Shown: positions 43,400 to 57,000, counted from the stretch's first letter. The stretch: 64,000 nucleotides of DNA from Candidula unifasciata (GCA_905116865.2 CAJHNH020002668.1:918882-982881), one strand, 5' to 3'. Notes: a model not told the origin generated them from the letters alone. Program-made: numbers and translations.

Positions 43400-44945
43400 C
43401 CTGTTTGGATCAGGCGTTTAGCTTCACGAAGGGAGCTTTTGTTTTGTCGATTACAAAATATATGAAATTATTTAATGGCCGGACAGTGTATGTCTAGTAA
43501 ATCTCCAATGGTTTCTTGGAGCAGAAGGGGTTAAACATTTGAAAAAAAAAAAAAAAAGGACAAACGCAGAGGTAACTTGTAATGACTGACAAATTAAAGC
43601 AGACGGTATCTGTTGTGTTCTAATGTAAGTATACTTCAGCCAGTAAGTGGTTGCTAAAAAACATGTCTAACACGAATTAGATCGTTGAATGAAGTGGTTG
43701 CTAAGTAATAGTTCCAAGAAGTAGGCCCTATAGTAACTACCCAGTCACAAGAGGGGGCCACCTGACACTAAGTCGTTTTACCAGCTCTGCTCTCTGATAT
43801 CAGTTTGAAACCGTGGTAACTTTATAAGCCACGTTCTTGATGTCAAGCCAGCAAGGAATTCGTAACTTATTCAACCCTTCATAATGTCACTGAATATATT
43901 TCTAATAACGGAATAGGTCGAGGCATGTACAAGAGAACCACAAATGAACAACGCCAAATACCTCAGGTACAAATTGAAAACGTCACAAAGTAATTAGGCC
44001 GATCTTCTAATGTGGCACATACGAGAAGAGATAAACAAAGAATCACCAGACCCTGTCACCAACCCCATGTGGATAAAACTTGTATAGTGACTGTGTGGGT
44101 TTGAATCCTGACACTGCACACCCACGTGAGAAACTGGACTAATATCTAAGATATGTTGATTCCAGACAAATTCCTGGATAATAAAGAAAACAACTGTGAC
44201 GAAACGTGAAACCCTTAGGTAAACGTTAATAGGAGAAACCAAAGGTGCCGCACTGAATATCAAAGGGTTGCACAAGTTAGAGCGGAATGGAGAAGTAGAC
44301 TGCGAGACAAATGTGACATATAATGGTACAATCGGACAATGAATGAATGAAACGGGAAGAAAAGCCCTATGATGTATGCCGTAAGTAATGACTTAGACAG
44401 GTTGGCTTAGTTTGGACAAAACTTCAGACACTTATACATTTCTAGATTTTGAGGGCTCAAGTTCACAAGCGCAATAATAATTTTTTATTTTAGTATTTTA
44501 TACTGAACAGCAAATAAATAGGGCCCCCTAAACAATTTGTGGTGATGGGGCGCCTCAAAGTGCCGGAACCCCTAAGTTACCTCGCCTCTGCAGAGAAGGC
44601 GGCCCCCAGCACGACCACATTGAGACTAAAGTATTTACAAACACTGATATTACGAGTACTGAGTGTTATCTGTGTTTACTGTAAACATACAGGTTTGTTG
44701 GCATCTGTAGCATTGCTCCGTAAACTTAACATGCACATTTCTGCTACCAAAGTTCCCAACTGATCTATCTATTCACTTGCCCCTCCATCCTCCTGGGCCT
44801 AACTGTCTCTCATTAAAGATCTCCGTAGTTCTACAAGTAACCAAACACCCTTCAGCAGTGAAGAGAGAATGAATGTCATATCGTTGAAAACCCAAGTTAC
44901 CATTTCCCGTTTATCGTTGTCAATCCTCTAAATTATGTTGGAAGG
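43400..44945. other. Intergenic DNA, no gene supported
   Basis: Only short frames without family features (43994-44275 minus, 44539-44763 plus). 44300-44350 has weak similarity to the RNase H LINE end ('TACAATCGGACAATGA'). Confidence 0.35.
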
Positions 44946-44954
44946 ACAGCCTTT

Positions 44955-45157
44955 TCTTTTTCCGTTGCCGTCTCACTGATACCAGGTTGCAGCCCAGTGT
45001 CGTGGTTTTCTGTGTTTGTTTTGCGCTTCCCGGGTGGTTTGGGTGGTGGATTGTTCGTAATTTAACAGGCTTCTGCTACAACATTTATCGATATCTTTCT
45101 TGGTCTTCCTCTTGCCTTCCTCCCAAATGTTCTGCTGTAAAGATGCTTGCTTTGTTG
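44955..45157 (-). pseudogene. LINE 3' end fragment
   Basis: On the plus strand 'GTCTCACTGATACCAGGT', 'GTGTCGTGGTTTTCTGTGTT' and 'TCTTTCTTGGTCTTCCTCTT' match 22978-23125 closely. The two are copies of one LINE family. It joins a palindrome-rich repeat without spacer. Confidence 0.7.
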
Positions 45158-45365
45158 TACCCCACCAGGACATCACACAAGCGATAAACACCCGGTGATA
45201 CAAAGTGCCATCATGCGGATCAGGATCACCCCTGGAGAGGTCACAGAAACCCCTTTCAGCCGTTAGGCCATATGTATAGTCTAGGCCATATATATTCAGG
45301 GCCCCCGGCAGAAGCCAGGGTGGGGTTTCAAATAACAACAAATTGCATCCCACATGGGGACGACT
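45158..45365 (+). repeat. Palindrome-rich dispersed repeat, copy 3
   Basis: 'CACACAAGCGATAAACACCC' and 'GAGGTCACAGAAACCCC' in family order. It ends 'AATTGCATCCCACATGGGGA', a hairpin (TCCCACATGGGGA) different in sequence from the other copies. Confidence 0.7.
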
Positions 45366-45396
45366 TATTCTGCAGCAAAGAGTGTGGGGAAAAGAC

Positions 45397-45596
45397 AGAC
45401 TGACTGACTTTCTACCCCACCAGGACATCACACAAGCGATAAACACCCGATGACACAATGTGCCACCATGTGTATGAGGATCACCGTGGGGAGGTCCCAG
45501 AAACCTGGCGTATTTATGGCCAGGCTATATTACTGCCCCTGGCATGAGCCAGAGTAGGGCTTCAAATAACGAAAAATTGCATCCTAAAAAGGACGG
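45397..45596 (+). repeat. Palindrome-rich dispersed repeat, copy 4
   Basis: It starts with (GACT)n and TTTCTACCCC, keeps 'ACACCCGATGACACAATGTG', and ends with the terminal hairpin ATCCTAAAAAGGACG. It is separated from copy 3 by about 30 bp, so the two form a direct pair. Confidence 0.75.
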
Positions 45597-45599
45597 TAA

Positions 45600-46262
45600 A
45601 ATTGTAAGTATGGAAAAAAGACAGCAGCAACCTGCCATTTAGAGATATGGACGTCAAAAGATCAACCCAAGACTCGATTTACATTTCTTCTAAACTTTCA
45701 ACCGTCGTGTGATCTTGCATTCTGCATTTGCGAGTTTTATTGCTACAGATAAAAAGGAGGAAAAAAAGATATTTATTTTCGTCATTTACAAAACAAATAG
45801 TCATTACAATTAGTAATCGAAAGGTAAATGAAATATATAACTGGACCAGAGCTGAACTAAAAAGTGACTAAAAGTTATCGCCCTCTAAAGACGGGAAAAT
45901 ATCGGTCCCCAGTGTTACTGTAAAGATCTTAAAGAGTTAAATATTGTTATAGAAACTATATCTGACAGAAGTATACATGACACGATAACATTGTTGACTA
46001 CTGAAAGGTTACAAAGTATACATCGTGTCCGTGATATATTGACATGTCGGTAAGTTATATTCGGAGGTTTATGCGTGCTATTTCTTCGTTTTCTTCGTTC
46101 GCCCGGAATTTATTTGGTGTTTTGGACATTAGTGCACTGCTGTTTACTGCTGCGATATTTGCTCAACAAGTCCAGCTTTTAGAATTCTTGATGACCGCGA
46201 ATGCCTTTCCGATTCGTTTCACGGACATTGCGCAGCCTAATTTTTGTGTCGTCCTGACTTGA
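45600..46262 (+). other. Unassigned DNA; small ORF at 46044-46262
   Basis: A 72-codon frame starting 'MSVSYIRRFMRAISSF' has two hydrophobic stretches but matches nothing I know. It was checked as a possible first SLCO exon. Its C-terminus does not lead into a donor that would join the 47931 exon in a convincing way, so no call is made. Confidence 0.2.
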
Positions 46263-46263
46263 T

Positions 46264-46720
46264 GATTGAACAGTAAGTTAGTAAGTTAGTTAATCGACAG
46301 ATTACCCTCAATGCACAACGGACAAGTCTATAAGCGCTCGGATCCCATTTTCGGTATATCCTTCCATGTGCGGCGACTGATAACACCAGTTCTGTGTTGG
46401 TTTACTATTCTTCTTTGACTATCTGTATTGTCTTCATGTTTGGCGACACATCTGTTGACCTGAAATTCTTGTAGCTTTTTCATTGTTGCGGATTCAACGA
46501 TCGTTCCCTGAATCATCTCGTTGGTCTGCCTCCTTGAGTGCATTGTCCCCCGGTTCATTGCTTTTCCTGTACCTACCGTGGCTCTGCCAAGCAAACCAAC
46601 TCGTTCATTCCCTCTTACCCAGACTGCCCTGGCACAAAATTGAAACTAATTCCTTTCAGACCAGATTTCCTCAGTGACTCCAACCATTTTCTTCGAATCC
46701 AACCTAATCTATCTTCTTAA
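46264..46720 (-). pseudogene. LINE RNase H-family tail, degenerate
   Basis: The minus-strand 'RIVNQHRTGVISRRTWKDIP' with 'MGSERL', then a (TTAG)n-type tail at 46272-46292, is the same family as 37.9-38.5 kb. The upstream part is frame-shifted. Confidence 0.72.
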
Positions 46721-46983
46721 CCATGCTCGTGAAATCACTTTGAAAGATTACAAAATACCGCGTTAAAACAGCCTCACCCTGAGGGTGAGTTTAGGTTATA
46801 TTGTGTTCTGGATTATTTGCGCTGTATTGATGGCTAAAAACTGCTCGCCACCAAGTATCTCTGAAAAAGATACACAGTGTTTTTGCGATAACCCAAACAG
46901 TTTCATGGCACTCGATGGAGTTGCTCATTAACCAGCAAAGGCCAACCTGTCGTCGATGTGTGTCGTCATCCTCACCCTTTTAA

Positions 46984-47840
46984 TTATTGATAGTTCACCT
47001 GCCCCAGCATACAGTTGACAGTGTTGGAGCACATGATCAGCATTTTCGGTTGCCAAGTTTGCAGGGACACGTCTCCGTGTTTCCTAAGTTTGAAAATATG
47101 TTGACGAAGTCTGTTGTGCCCTATCCTTAGTTTGAATATGGTACACTCTGCATCTCTAGAAAGGCGATGAAGCGAATCCCGAGGAGAACATTTGGTATGT
47201 GTATCCAGCAACCTTTCTTGGATACTAGATAGTATTAATGTCTTAGTCTCTTGGTGGGTTAAGTCGCTATTTGGTTGTACCAAGTCAACAAACTGAGTGT
47301 CTTTTGGGTTGACAATTGCTTGTAGAACCGACATAGAATCAGTCAAAAAGACCACTTTGCTATATTTGCTGTGCTGTTGTCCATTCAGGAAAGAACATGT
47401 CACCAGAATTGCTTCTGTCTCTGCTCTGTAATTGGAGGAGTATGAACCTGTTGGTACAGCCTGGTTGATTTTTAAACCATTTGGGCATTCTATGTATATT
47501 CCTCCTCCTCCGTCTCTTACTGGTCTCTTGGCTGAACCATCTGTATACACTCGGATCCAACTCTGGTGTGGATAAAGTTTGTTGATCTCTCCTTCCCAAG
47601 GGGGGTGGTGGAAGGGGGGGGGGGGGGGCAGTGGTTGTAAGGTTTTCATGAAACATTTGAAACTATGAGAGGGAGTCTGAGGTCAGCGGGCCTGACGTTT
47701 GCGTTTTTAATGAAACAGGTTCTCTTAAGTCTAGTTCTCTGTAGTTTCTGCAGGCGGCTGTGCATAAATTGTTCTTTCAAATAGCTGTATTTGGAGAGCT
47801 GGTTGATCTCGACATCCTTTACAATATTAACAGGTTCCAC
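46984..47840 (-). pseudogene. LINE RNase H domain and C-terminus
   Basis: A 221-codon minus-strand frame. RNase H motifs in order are 'IRVYTDGSAKRP' (Asp), 'NYRAETEAILVTCSFL' (Glu) and 'VVFLTDSMSVLQAI' (Asp), followed by 'CTIFKLRIGHNRLRQHIFKL' as in the fragment at 169-564. The CCHC-like end is degraded. A G15 homopolymer on the plus strand (47614-47628) makes the proline run at its start, and the homologous upstream part (47646-47840) is frame-shifted. It ends only 90 bp before the first visible SLCO exon. Confidence 0.85.
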
Positions 47841-47930
47841 GACAGTGGCATCGTAACTGTAATTTCTATCACACTTTTAAGGTTTGCATTTGGTAATTTG
47901 ACGATATTCTGTAGTTACAGGTTATTTCAG

Positions 47931-48066
47931 ATATCTTGAGCTCCAGAGAAAGACTTGACCTTATCACCAACCACGAAGGAGATCATGACGACACGGGCTC
48001 GGCCACCGACAGCAGCAGATTCGTCACACAAGGTCCAGATGGCAAACTTTACCAACCCATTCCTGT
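47931..48066 (+). CDS. SLCO exon (first visible; cytoplasmic N-terminus)
   Basis: 136 nt encoding 'ILSSRERLDLITNHEGDHDD' and '...SSRFVTQGPDGKLYQPIP', polar and without ATG. The acceptor is TTATTTCAG|AT and the donor GT|GTGAGT. It is accepted because phase and splice sites fit exactly with the next exon. It is not conserved enough to prove alone. Confidence 0.7.
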
Positions 48067-51000
48067 GTGAGTCTCATTGTGTGCGTCTGTGTGTGCGGGC
48101 GCGCGCGCGTGCGTGTGTGTTGTAATGACGATGTGATCGATTATCGCCGGATGATTGTTATTTGGTTTGGTTTGCTCTGTATCTAACGGAGAAATGTTTC
48201 TATAGTATTTGAACCCTCCCCCCCCCCTTTTTCCAAACCTCAACCCCTTCCCAAAAGGTACATGCTACACTTTTTAACAACATCACCATCGTCATCATCA
48301 TAATTTTTATCATCGTCTTCAACATCATAATTGTTATCATTATCATCAATAACATCATCATCATTTTTATCAGCATCATCACCACCATAAAACTATCATC
48401 AGTGAAGGCTCGCTCATGGGCCACTCAAACATCCAAGACCTACAACGGATTGCAACGAACCGCTATGCATGGAAAGTCATGACCTCTGCCCTATGTGCCG
48501 CACTCGACACAAGAGGAAAGACTAACTAACTAATCACCACCACCATCATCATCATCATCATCATCATCATTATATTACATTTGGTATGCGAAACGTCGCT
48601 ACCGTTACAAACCACTTGGAAAGATAAACAATTCCTCCATCAACAGCTATTGCCGTGTATTGTCACGCCCAGTAAGTAAAGGACAGGAAAGGACCCTGTT
48701 TTCACGCCTCCAGACGTACTGGGCACATTATGGCAGACCTATATTTTTTTAGAACAATCAGCACTTGGTGGGTGAAGGGGTCAGCATCAGTCAACATTGT
48801 GACAGCCGCTTTTACTTCCGATGACATTTCCTGGTACCCAGTTTAGACTGGGACCCTATGTCAGTTATGCAAATTATCTGCTTCAATGAGAACTCGAGCC
48901 CAAAAAATTTAGATCGGTAGGTAAGCGCTATGTAACTGATATTTTTTGTCCTAGCACTGAATTTCCTGACTCCAAACTGCTCTTTCTCAGACACGCCCAT
49001 TACTGTTAGTTTTTAACCATGCGGACTCATGAACAACCGACAGTTGTCAAGTTTTCCAATCATTACGATGGTCGTGAAGCTAGTTATCTGAAAGTTCCAA
49101 TCTGACTGGTTACTTTGTTGATTGATTTGTTGATTAGTTGGTTGACTGTGTATCCATTTGTAATCCCCGTAAGAGTTCCTTGGTCCCGTTATGGGGTTGG
49201 GGGGGGGGGGGGGGTAAGTGAATTTGCATGAGAACCAGTCTTAATACAAATAAGCCAGATCTGTAAAACGTATGAGCACACACAACTTAAGTTCAGGAAC
49301 AAGAATAAAACACAGAAGTTAACGAAAAACCAGAGGTTCCCGCCGGCATTTACAGCTGGTGAATGAGAAAAAAGAAGTAGAAGCAGTATCTCCTGGCAAA
49401 GTGATTGTGAACTCTCAAGTCCACTAAAAAGGATTTTATCAATCAAAAAGAAAAGAGTATAGAGCAGAGGAATAAGACGGCTAAAACAGCTGAATAAAAT
49501 ATGGAGTGGGACTGAGAAAATTTAAAAACAAAATTAGCTTTTTAAGAGCACGCATCTTTCCCATTGAAACATACACCTGTGAGACCTGGACACTTACTAA
49601 ACAAGCTGAACATCGCATAAATGACGTTGAATACAAATGTTATAGCCGGGTTCTAAGAATATGATAGGTAAAGAAAAGAACAAATGCATCCATATTTCAA
49701 GAACTGAAAATTCAAGAAGGTTGGCAAGGACGATAAAACACAGAAAAGTAAAATATTTTGATCACTGGAAACGTCATGAAAGTTTGGAGAGAACAATTTT
49801 GGAAAGGTATATGCCTGGGAAGAGAGGAAGAGAAAGGCCAAAGAGAAGATGGGTCTAGGATGTGGTGGATGATCTCCAGATGGGTGTATCAGACGCGGGA
49901 CATCTTGCTGGTGATCGAGAAGTTTTTGGGAGGGTTGTTTTGGGAGCAAGATTCTGCAAAGGACATGCTACTGACTGACTGACTGACTGACTGACTGATG
50001 GACTGACTGAGGGGTATAAGACCATAGAAAGCCAAGGAAACCGTTTGGTCTAGCCTTATCAAGCAATTATACCACTGTGTTTAACCGATTAATTTCAGAA
50101 GAACTGTTACGGAGAACACAGAACAACAAACAGAACATCCCGGTGACACATATGAGTACGGAGTGTTTGGACTTGGTGCCTGTAAGCCTAAATGGAGTCA
50201 ACGTAAGTGCTACACTTATTCTTAAACACATAATTAATAATATATTTATCGCTTACTGCTGTCCTTTATCACCAACGGGAGCCGCCGTGATGTAGCGGCT
50301 AGGCGCTCGCTTACGGATCTGAAGGTTGCCTGCAGTAACGGCTCCGTTCCAACGCCAGTGGAAATCACCAAATGTCAGATTTGAAAACAAATGAAAAACT
50401 TGTCTGTCCCAGCAAAATCTTAAAGCTTGTAAACGGAAAGTAAAAATGCACGAGGCAGCTGTCAGTTGTGTCAACACTAATAGTCCCACACCAGAACGGC
50501 CAATCACTGGCAGAAGTACACGCCCCTCTGAACGTAATCGACCACATACCATTTTACAAGTACTATAGATAATATCACGCCGCGGGCACGGATAGAAAAA
50601 AAAAACACACACTCAAGCTGCTGGACGGCGGAACTTTTGGACTGCCATCCCAGAAATGGGAAATTTGCAACAGCAAAACCTAGCTGGAAATGAATAACGT
50701 TTCACAGCGTCAGCGGTCTAACGGATATCTGCCATTTTGGCAACATGCAATAAAATAGTTGTTTCTCCGCATTTAACTTTCTTTTTATAGATAGCTTTTG
50801 TATCTCATGACTTTAACATTGTTATTGTCTACTTGCAGGTCTGGCCAATCTCAACGTGTTTGTCGTTGTTTATGGAGTAGCCGGAATCTGGATGATCACT
50901 CTCTCCGGTTTTTTAGGATCTCAGGTCACGTCAATAGAGCGCCATCTTGGAATTTCCAGCAGCAAAACAGGTTGGTAGACATGTATTTAATAGTCTGTTA

Positions 51001-54000
51001 TAGTATCGATTCTCTCTTTTCTATAGTGCAGACTTTTCATAATTGTGCGTTCATTCTGATATTATTACGAATATTTTTTGCTAAGCCAGATCATTTTAGT
51101 GATTTTCAGATTGTTAACTGGCAGCTTGAACTCCAGAGATTTGTAATATAGCGGGGGAGTTTTTTTTCTTATCACCGAGGCTTACTTTACTTATAATCGA
51201 TCCTCTTCTACCCTGAGGTGTATAAGTTTGCCAGAGAAATAGCCAGATTTCTTTGTCAGCAGTTTTCTACTTGGCTTTGTTTCATTCAAGTCCCCTGTCA
51301 GTCAGGGATTGTCGGATGTTGTCTTCCCAACAGACCCTGTGTGGCCATGGAGGTCTGCTTCCTTTAATTCTTGGCCTTTCATTCTGCCGAGACAGCTGAT
51401 TCTCTTCCATTCATCATACATGCCCAAGCCATCGTAACTCTGACTGATCCACTCTAGTTCGTTAGGCCAGGGTTTCAATAATATATTGTCTGTTTGCGAG
51501 CCTTGTTCCTTCTTGGCAGTTGGACCACGATATCAAAACATGTCACTACTATTGAAACACCAGAACTGAATACAATATATGTGAACCATCTTGACCTATG
51601 GAAACAGTTATTATTTATTTTTTATGTATGTATAAAGTAAACAGTTCTGTTTCATGTGTGTCTTAACTAATGCACTATCGGAACAAATAATGAATGTACA
51701 CTTCTGTATTTACACTTCTTTGCATATTCTATGAGGGATAACGTGGGTGAGTGAGTAAATGACATTCAACTCCACCAGGACCGCACAACGAACGATTAGG
51801 ACCATGTGACACAAAGTGCCACCATTCAGATGCAAATCCTCTAGTCACAAGTCCCAGAAACCCCGCACGACCGTTAAGTTATATTAGGGCCCTCGACGAC
51901 AGCCAGGAAGGTGCTTTAAACTAATTTTTGAAAGAAAAAAAAATGTCGTCCAAATTGGCACAGAGTTAAAGGAGTCAGATAGTCCCTAAAAAATAGATTA
52001 AGAAAGTGAGGACATCCGTGAGAAGGCATTAGACGAACGTTGTTGAGGGAGGCAAGGGTTCTAGACAGGATTCCAGCCATGATATAGAAAATAATGTACT
52101 TTCCCATATGTGCTATATGTAGGGTTTATGCTGAGCAGTAATGAACTTCCTCGTGTGTTCTATATGTAGGGTTTATGCTGAGCAGTAATGAACTTCCTCG
52201 TGTGTTCTATATGTAGGGTTTATGCTGAGCAGTAACGAACTTCCTCGTGTGTTCTATATGTAGGGTTTATGCTGAGCAGTAACGAACTTTCTCGTGTGTT
52301 CTATATGTAGGGTTTATGCTGAGCAGTAACGAACTTTCTCGTGTGTTCTATATGTAGGGTTTATGCTGAGCAGTAATGCACTTTCCCATATGTTCTTTAT
52401 GTAGGGTTTATGCTGAGCAGTAATGAACTTCCTAGTGTGTTCTATATGTAGGGTTTATGCTGAGCAGTAATGAACTTCCTAGTGTGTTCTATATGTAGGG
52501 TTTATGCTGAGCAGTAATGAACTTTTTCGTGTGTTCTACGTGTAGGGTTTATGCTGAGCAGTAATGAACGTCCGCCTGTGTTCTATATGTAGGGTTTATG
52601 CTGAGCAGTAATGAACTTCCTCGTGTGTTCTATGTGTAGGGTTTATACTGAACAGTAATGAATTTCCTCGTGTGTTCTATATGTAGGGTTTATGCTGAGC
52701 AGTAATGAACTTCCTCGTGTGTTCGTTGTGTAGGGTTTATGCTGAGCAGTAATGGACTTTCCTTATGTTCTACATGTAGGGTTTATACTGAGCAGTAACG
52801 AACTCCCCTATATGATCCAAATGTAGGGTTTTTATTGAGCTGTAATAAACTTCCCCATATGGCCCACATGTAGGGTTTATCCTGAACAGTAATGGACTTC
52901 CCCATATGTTCTGTATGTAGGGTTTATATTGAGCAGTAACTTACTTCCCCGTATGTTCTGTATGTAGGGTTTATACTGAACAGTAATGAACTTCCCCATA
53001 TGTTCTGTATGTAGGGTTTATATTGAGCAGTAACTTACTTCCCCGTATGTTCTGTATGTAGGGTTTATACTGAACAGTAATGCACTTCAACATATGTTCT
53101 GTATGTAGGGTTTATACTGAACAGTAATGAACTTCAACATATGTTCTGTATGTAGGGTTTATATTGAGCAGTAATGAGATCGGCTACCTGGTGTTCGTGA
53201 TTCTCGGAAGCCACCTGGGCAAGTACACCCACATCCCCGTGTTCCTGTCAGTCTCGGGCCTTGTCTTTGGTCTGGCCACACTCGCTATGGCGCTCGGAAG
53301 ACTGGAGACACCCAGGGTATGGCAGGACGCTACGGATAAAAGCCGTAAGTATTTAGATAGAAAACGAAAAAGTTTTTAAATGTGGAAATCTTTAGCATAA
53401 AATCTGGAATGTTTTGTTTTCATATATCGTGTATAACATTGTTGGTGCGTCCTGGGACATTTTGATTCCATTGACCAATTCCTTCATGCCAGTATCATAG
53501 AGTAGCGGTTCTCACACTTGGAGCCGCGAGCGTGTGCCGGGATTGCTGCGAGGGTATGCCAGGGGTCCAGCGGGAATAATCAGGAATTGGGTCCTTTCGC
53601 AATATCCTACCCCAGAGGACATCACTGGACAGTCCAACATTTTAAAAGGTGGTAAAACTGGGTTTCCTGACTTTCTGATGCTTATAACGACCCCAAAACC
53701 ACCTACGTCTCACGGGAGGGTGTAGCCTAGGTCCAATGACTGCATTCAGCCTACGTCCCACGACTGCATGCAGCCTATCTACCACCCCCTGAAATATTAG
53801 ACTGTCCCGTGACCTGTAGACTTCCCCTGTTTGGGGTAGATTTTAATAAAGCACAAAGAATTGTTCTAAATCTGCTTGAGATCAGCGAAAGCAGCAGTTT
53901 AAAACAAAAATACCGAGAAGGGAGCTAAAAAGAGTTCTGGGTGCAGGTGTATTCAGAAGACAATGCTATTGGCAAGGTCGCGGTGCATTCTCAACGTACT

Positions 54001-57000
54001 CTTACATAAAAAAACAAAAACAGATACAGGCTCAAAGAATCATGTGATTCGAGGGTACAGCTTCTACTTTCATCAACATTTTTAGCCAATCGTTTAAACA
54101 AAAAAAGTCTCCTCATATTAACCCTAGTAGTTAGTTTGCCTCTGATTTTCCTATAGAACTGTAACCCCTTTAGACCATTGTATCGGTTACTTCAACAACT
54201 AACCGTTTATGGAATTAGATGTTTGACTGACTGACTGACTGACTTTCTACCCCACCAGGACATCACACAAGCGACAAACACCCGATGACACAAAGTGCCA
54301 CCATGCGGATGAGGATCACCGTGGAGAGGTCCCAGAAACCGCGTTCAGACAATTGGCCATATTTATGGCCTGCCTATATTGCGGTCCACGGCAAAAGCCA
54401 GAGTGGGGCTTCAAATAAGAAAAGATTACGTCCTGAAAAGGACGTAAGTAAGGAATTTTAACTTAGATGTTTGTAAAAAGCCGCTAAAAAACCCAGAAAA
54501 GATCGTGTGAGAAATGAAGAGTAGAATATTGAATTGAGAATCGACATCAAACCACTCACATAAGCGCCCCGTTCCCATCTCCAGCAGCAAACAAGGAGTG
54601 TCAATTCCAAAAAGCACCAATAACTGTCTGATTGTACATAAGTCTCGCCTTTCCCTTGAGTGTTGAGCGTCGGCCAGATCTTCTGGTAACTCCCCGCAGC
54701 GCTATTCTCCTCAGACCGTAATGATCTGTTTGTGCTTCCGCACTGTTCACTCGCCCTAAAAGAGCTCTCACAACATCTAGCTTGTCATACATCACTTCAC
54801 CACCAACTGGCGCTGAACCGGCCAGTCTATCTGTCTGCTCGTTTTTCAACACACCAATAAGACCTAGAGAAAATATCTAATGGACGCTAACTAGCCAGGA
54901 CCTCTGAAATGAGGAGTACAGAATTAAACATGTCTATTATAACGGTAAAGTTATTTTTGTATCATTTATAGCAGTCTACAGAACCAATCCCAGCATGTTG
55001 GCTGTTTAGTTTTACCAGGCAATTCTACGTTCAGTAGTTTGCCATAGCTAACCGAACGCTTGGTTCTCGATACCACTGGGAACACCGTTCAAAAGGGTCC
55101 GCTGCTAAATCGTTTGTAGCTGGAATCGAATACTATAAAGTGTCTTAATTGGTTCCCTTACTTATCATAAAGTGTCTTAACAAGATGCCTGTGCTCACTA
55201 AAAAAAAAGAAAGTACCGGTACTCACTATAAAGTGGCTATTACATTAGGAAAGATATCCCCACAGAAACGACATTGCTACTAAGTATCGCTGCATGCCGC
55301 AAAATGCCCGGGCGTATATGTTCGTGTGTATGGCTGAAGTAGAATACCCTGTGATGAACGCTATGCACATAAGACTATCAATTAATAATTAGACTAACAA
55401 CTCAAATACAAAACGCGTTTGTACTTATTCTGTGAATTATGCTTTCAGCTTCTGGCGCCCAGTCGAGCACCTTTGACAGTTCTGCCAAGTACCTCTGTGA
55501 TTCTGGATTTTCAGCATCTATCGATACAGTCTTGATTTCTACGAACTCTTCCACATTTTCCCCGAACATATCGGGAGATTTGAGCCCGTCTCGTTCAGTT
55601 TCGTGGGTATTTTATCTGCTCGTGTTCTGTACAATAATAGGTGGCGCTGTGAAGTCTTACAGAATCCCGCTGCTAACATACTACATCGAGAGTAACATTG
55701 TCAACAAAAATCGTTCGGCTCTGTTGCTAGGTAAAGGCTTCTGTGATGTTGTAGGGGATTAGGAGATTAGTTAGTTGGGTGAATGATTCGTTTAGTGATT
55801 GATTGATTGTTTATAATTTGGTTATTAATTGGTTAACATCAGAAGAAGACAAGTAATCTTTTTATAAAGTAAGATCCCTTATTACGCCTAAGGCTCATCA
55901 GGTATATGGGCAGAGCGTCCCATATTTTTACAGACCAATCGGCACTCGGTGGGTAATGTGGTCAGCATTACGCCGGCCGTCTTTACTTCCCCAGGACAGC
56001 CATCCTGGTACCCATTTGAGTCTGGGTCGACCTGCGACGTCCCATACCACAATAAAAATCCACGAATCTTTTTATGGGTTATGCTATAAAAAAATGAAAG
56101 CCGGAATATGTGACACGTGACAGGATTTATGGAAAGAAAGGCAGACGTAACAGTGTGAGAAGACTTTGGACATTTTTTTTGTCACAGCATTGAGGTGTGT
56201 CAGCATATAAACTGGCACACGCTGCTGGAGATTGTACGCCGTGTAGAGGCATGAAAACCTAGATCAGCCGGCAATTCACTCGATGATGATGATGATGAAA
56301 GTGATGGTGGTTGACTGGTTAAACAGTAATGGTCATTGGCATCTTGCTGAAGTGGCCAACTTGCTAAATCCCTGTTCTGAGAAGATCTCTAAGTCGCAGA
56401 TGCAAATTGTACAGTTGCCTGAAAAGCTATAATTGATTTTGACCTATTTTAAATATAAATTCACAAACTTGCCTTTCGTAATCAGATGAGAGCAGTTCCA
56501 GCTTCACACTAATTGGTACCGCATAGCTGCTCTGTTCCTGAGCCAGCGACAACCACACAGTGTCCGGCTCTTCCTCTTGTGTGTGTTTGTGTGTGTGTGG
56601 GTGTGTGTGTGGGTGGGTGGGGGGGGGGAGGACGGGGCAGACAGAGACTGCAGGCTCAACAAATCCAACACGCACTGAATGCAGACGACAGCAGGTAGAA
56701 GTGCCAACACAAACAGTCCAACATCAGAAACGCAGTTAATTGACGATGGAAGCAGCAGTTATAAAATAGTAATAACTGCACACGAAATTATTCGCATAAG
56801 GCACCACATGTCTTCTGGCAACAGGCCACTCAAAATTTAATGAAACTGCAGTTCACGACACAAACCATATTAGGCACAGTCGAAAAGCATTTAAAATGAA
56901 ATCCACGACTCACAGTTCGCGACATACACTCAGTTTAGTAGCAGCCCAAACTCCTCACATTCTACAGTATCGGAATTCCTTGGGATAATATAGTGACAAA

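Noticed and set aside
46044..46262. 72-codon frame considered as the missing first SLCO exon
   Set aside because: The composition does not resemble an OATP N-terminus and no donor joins it convincingly to the 47931 exon.
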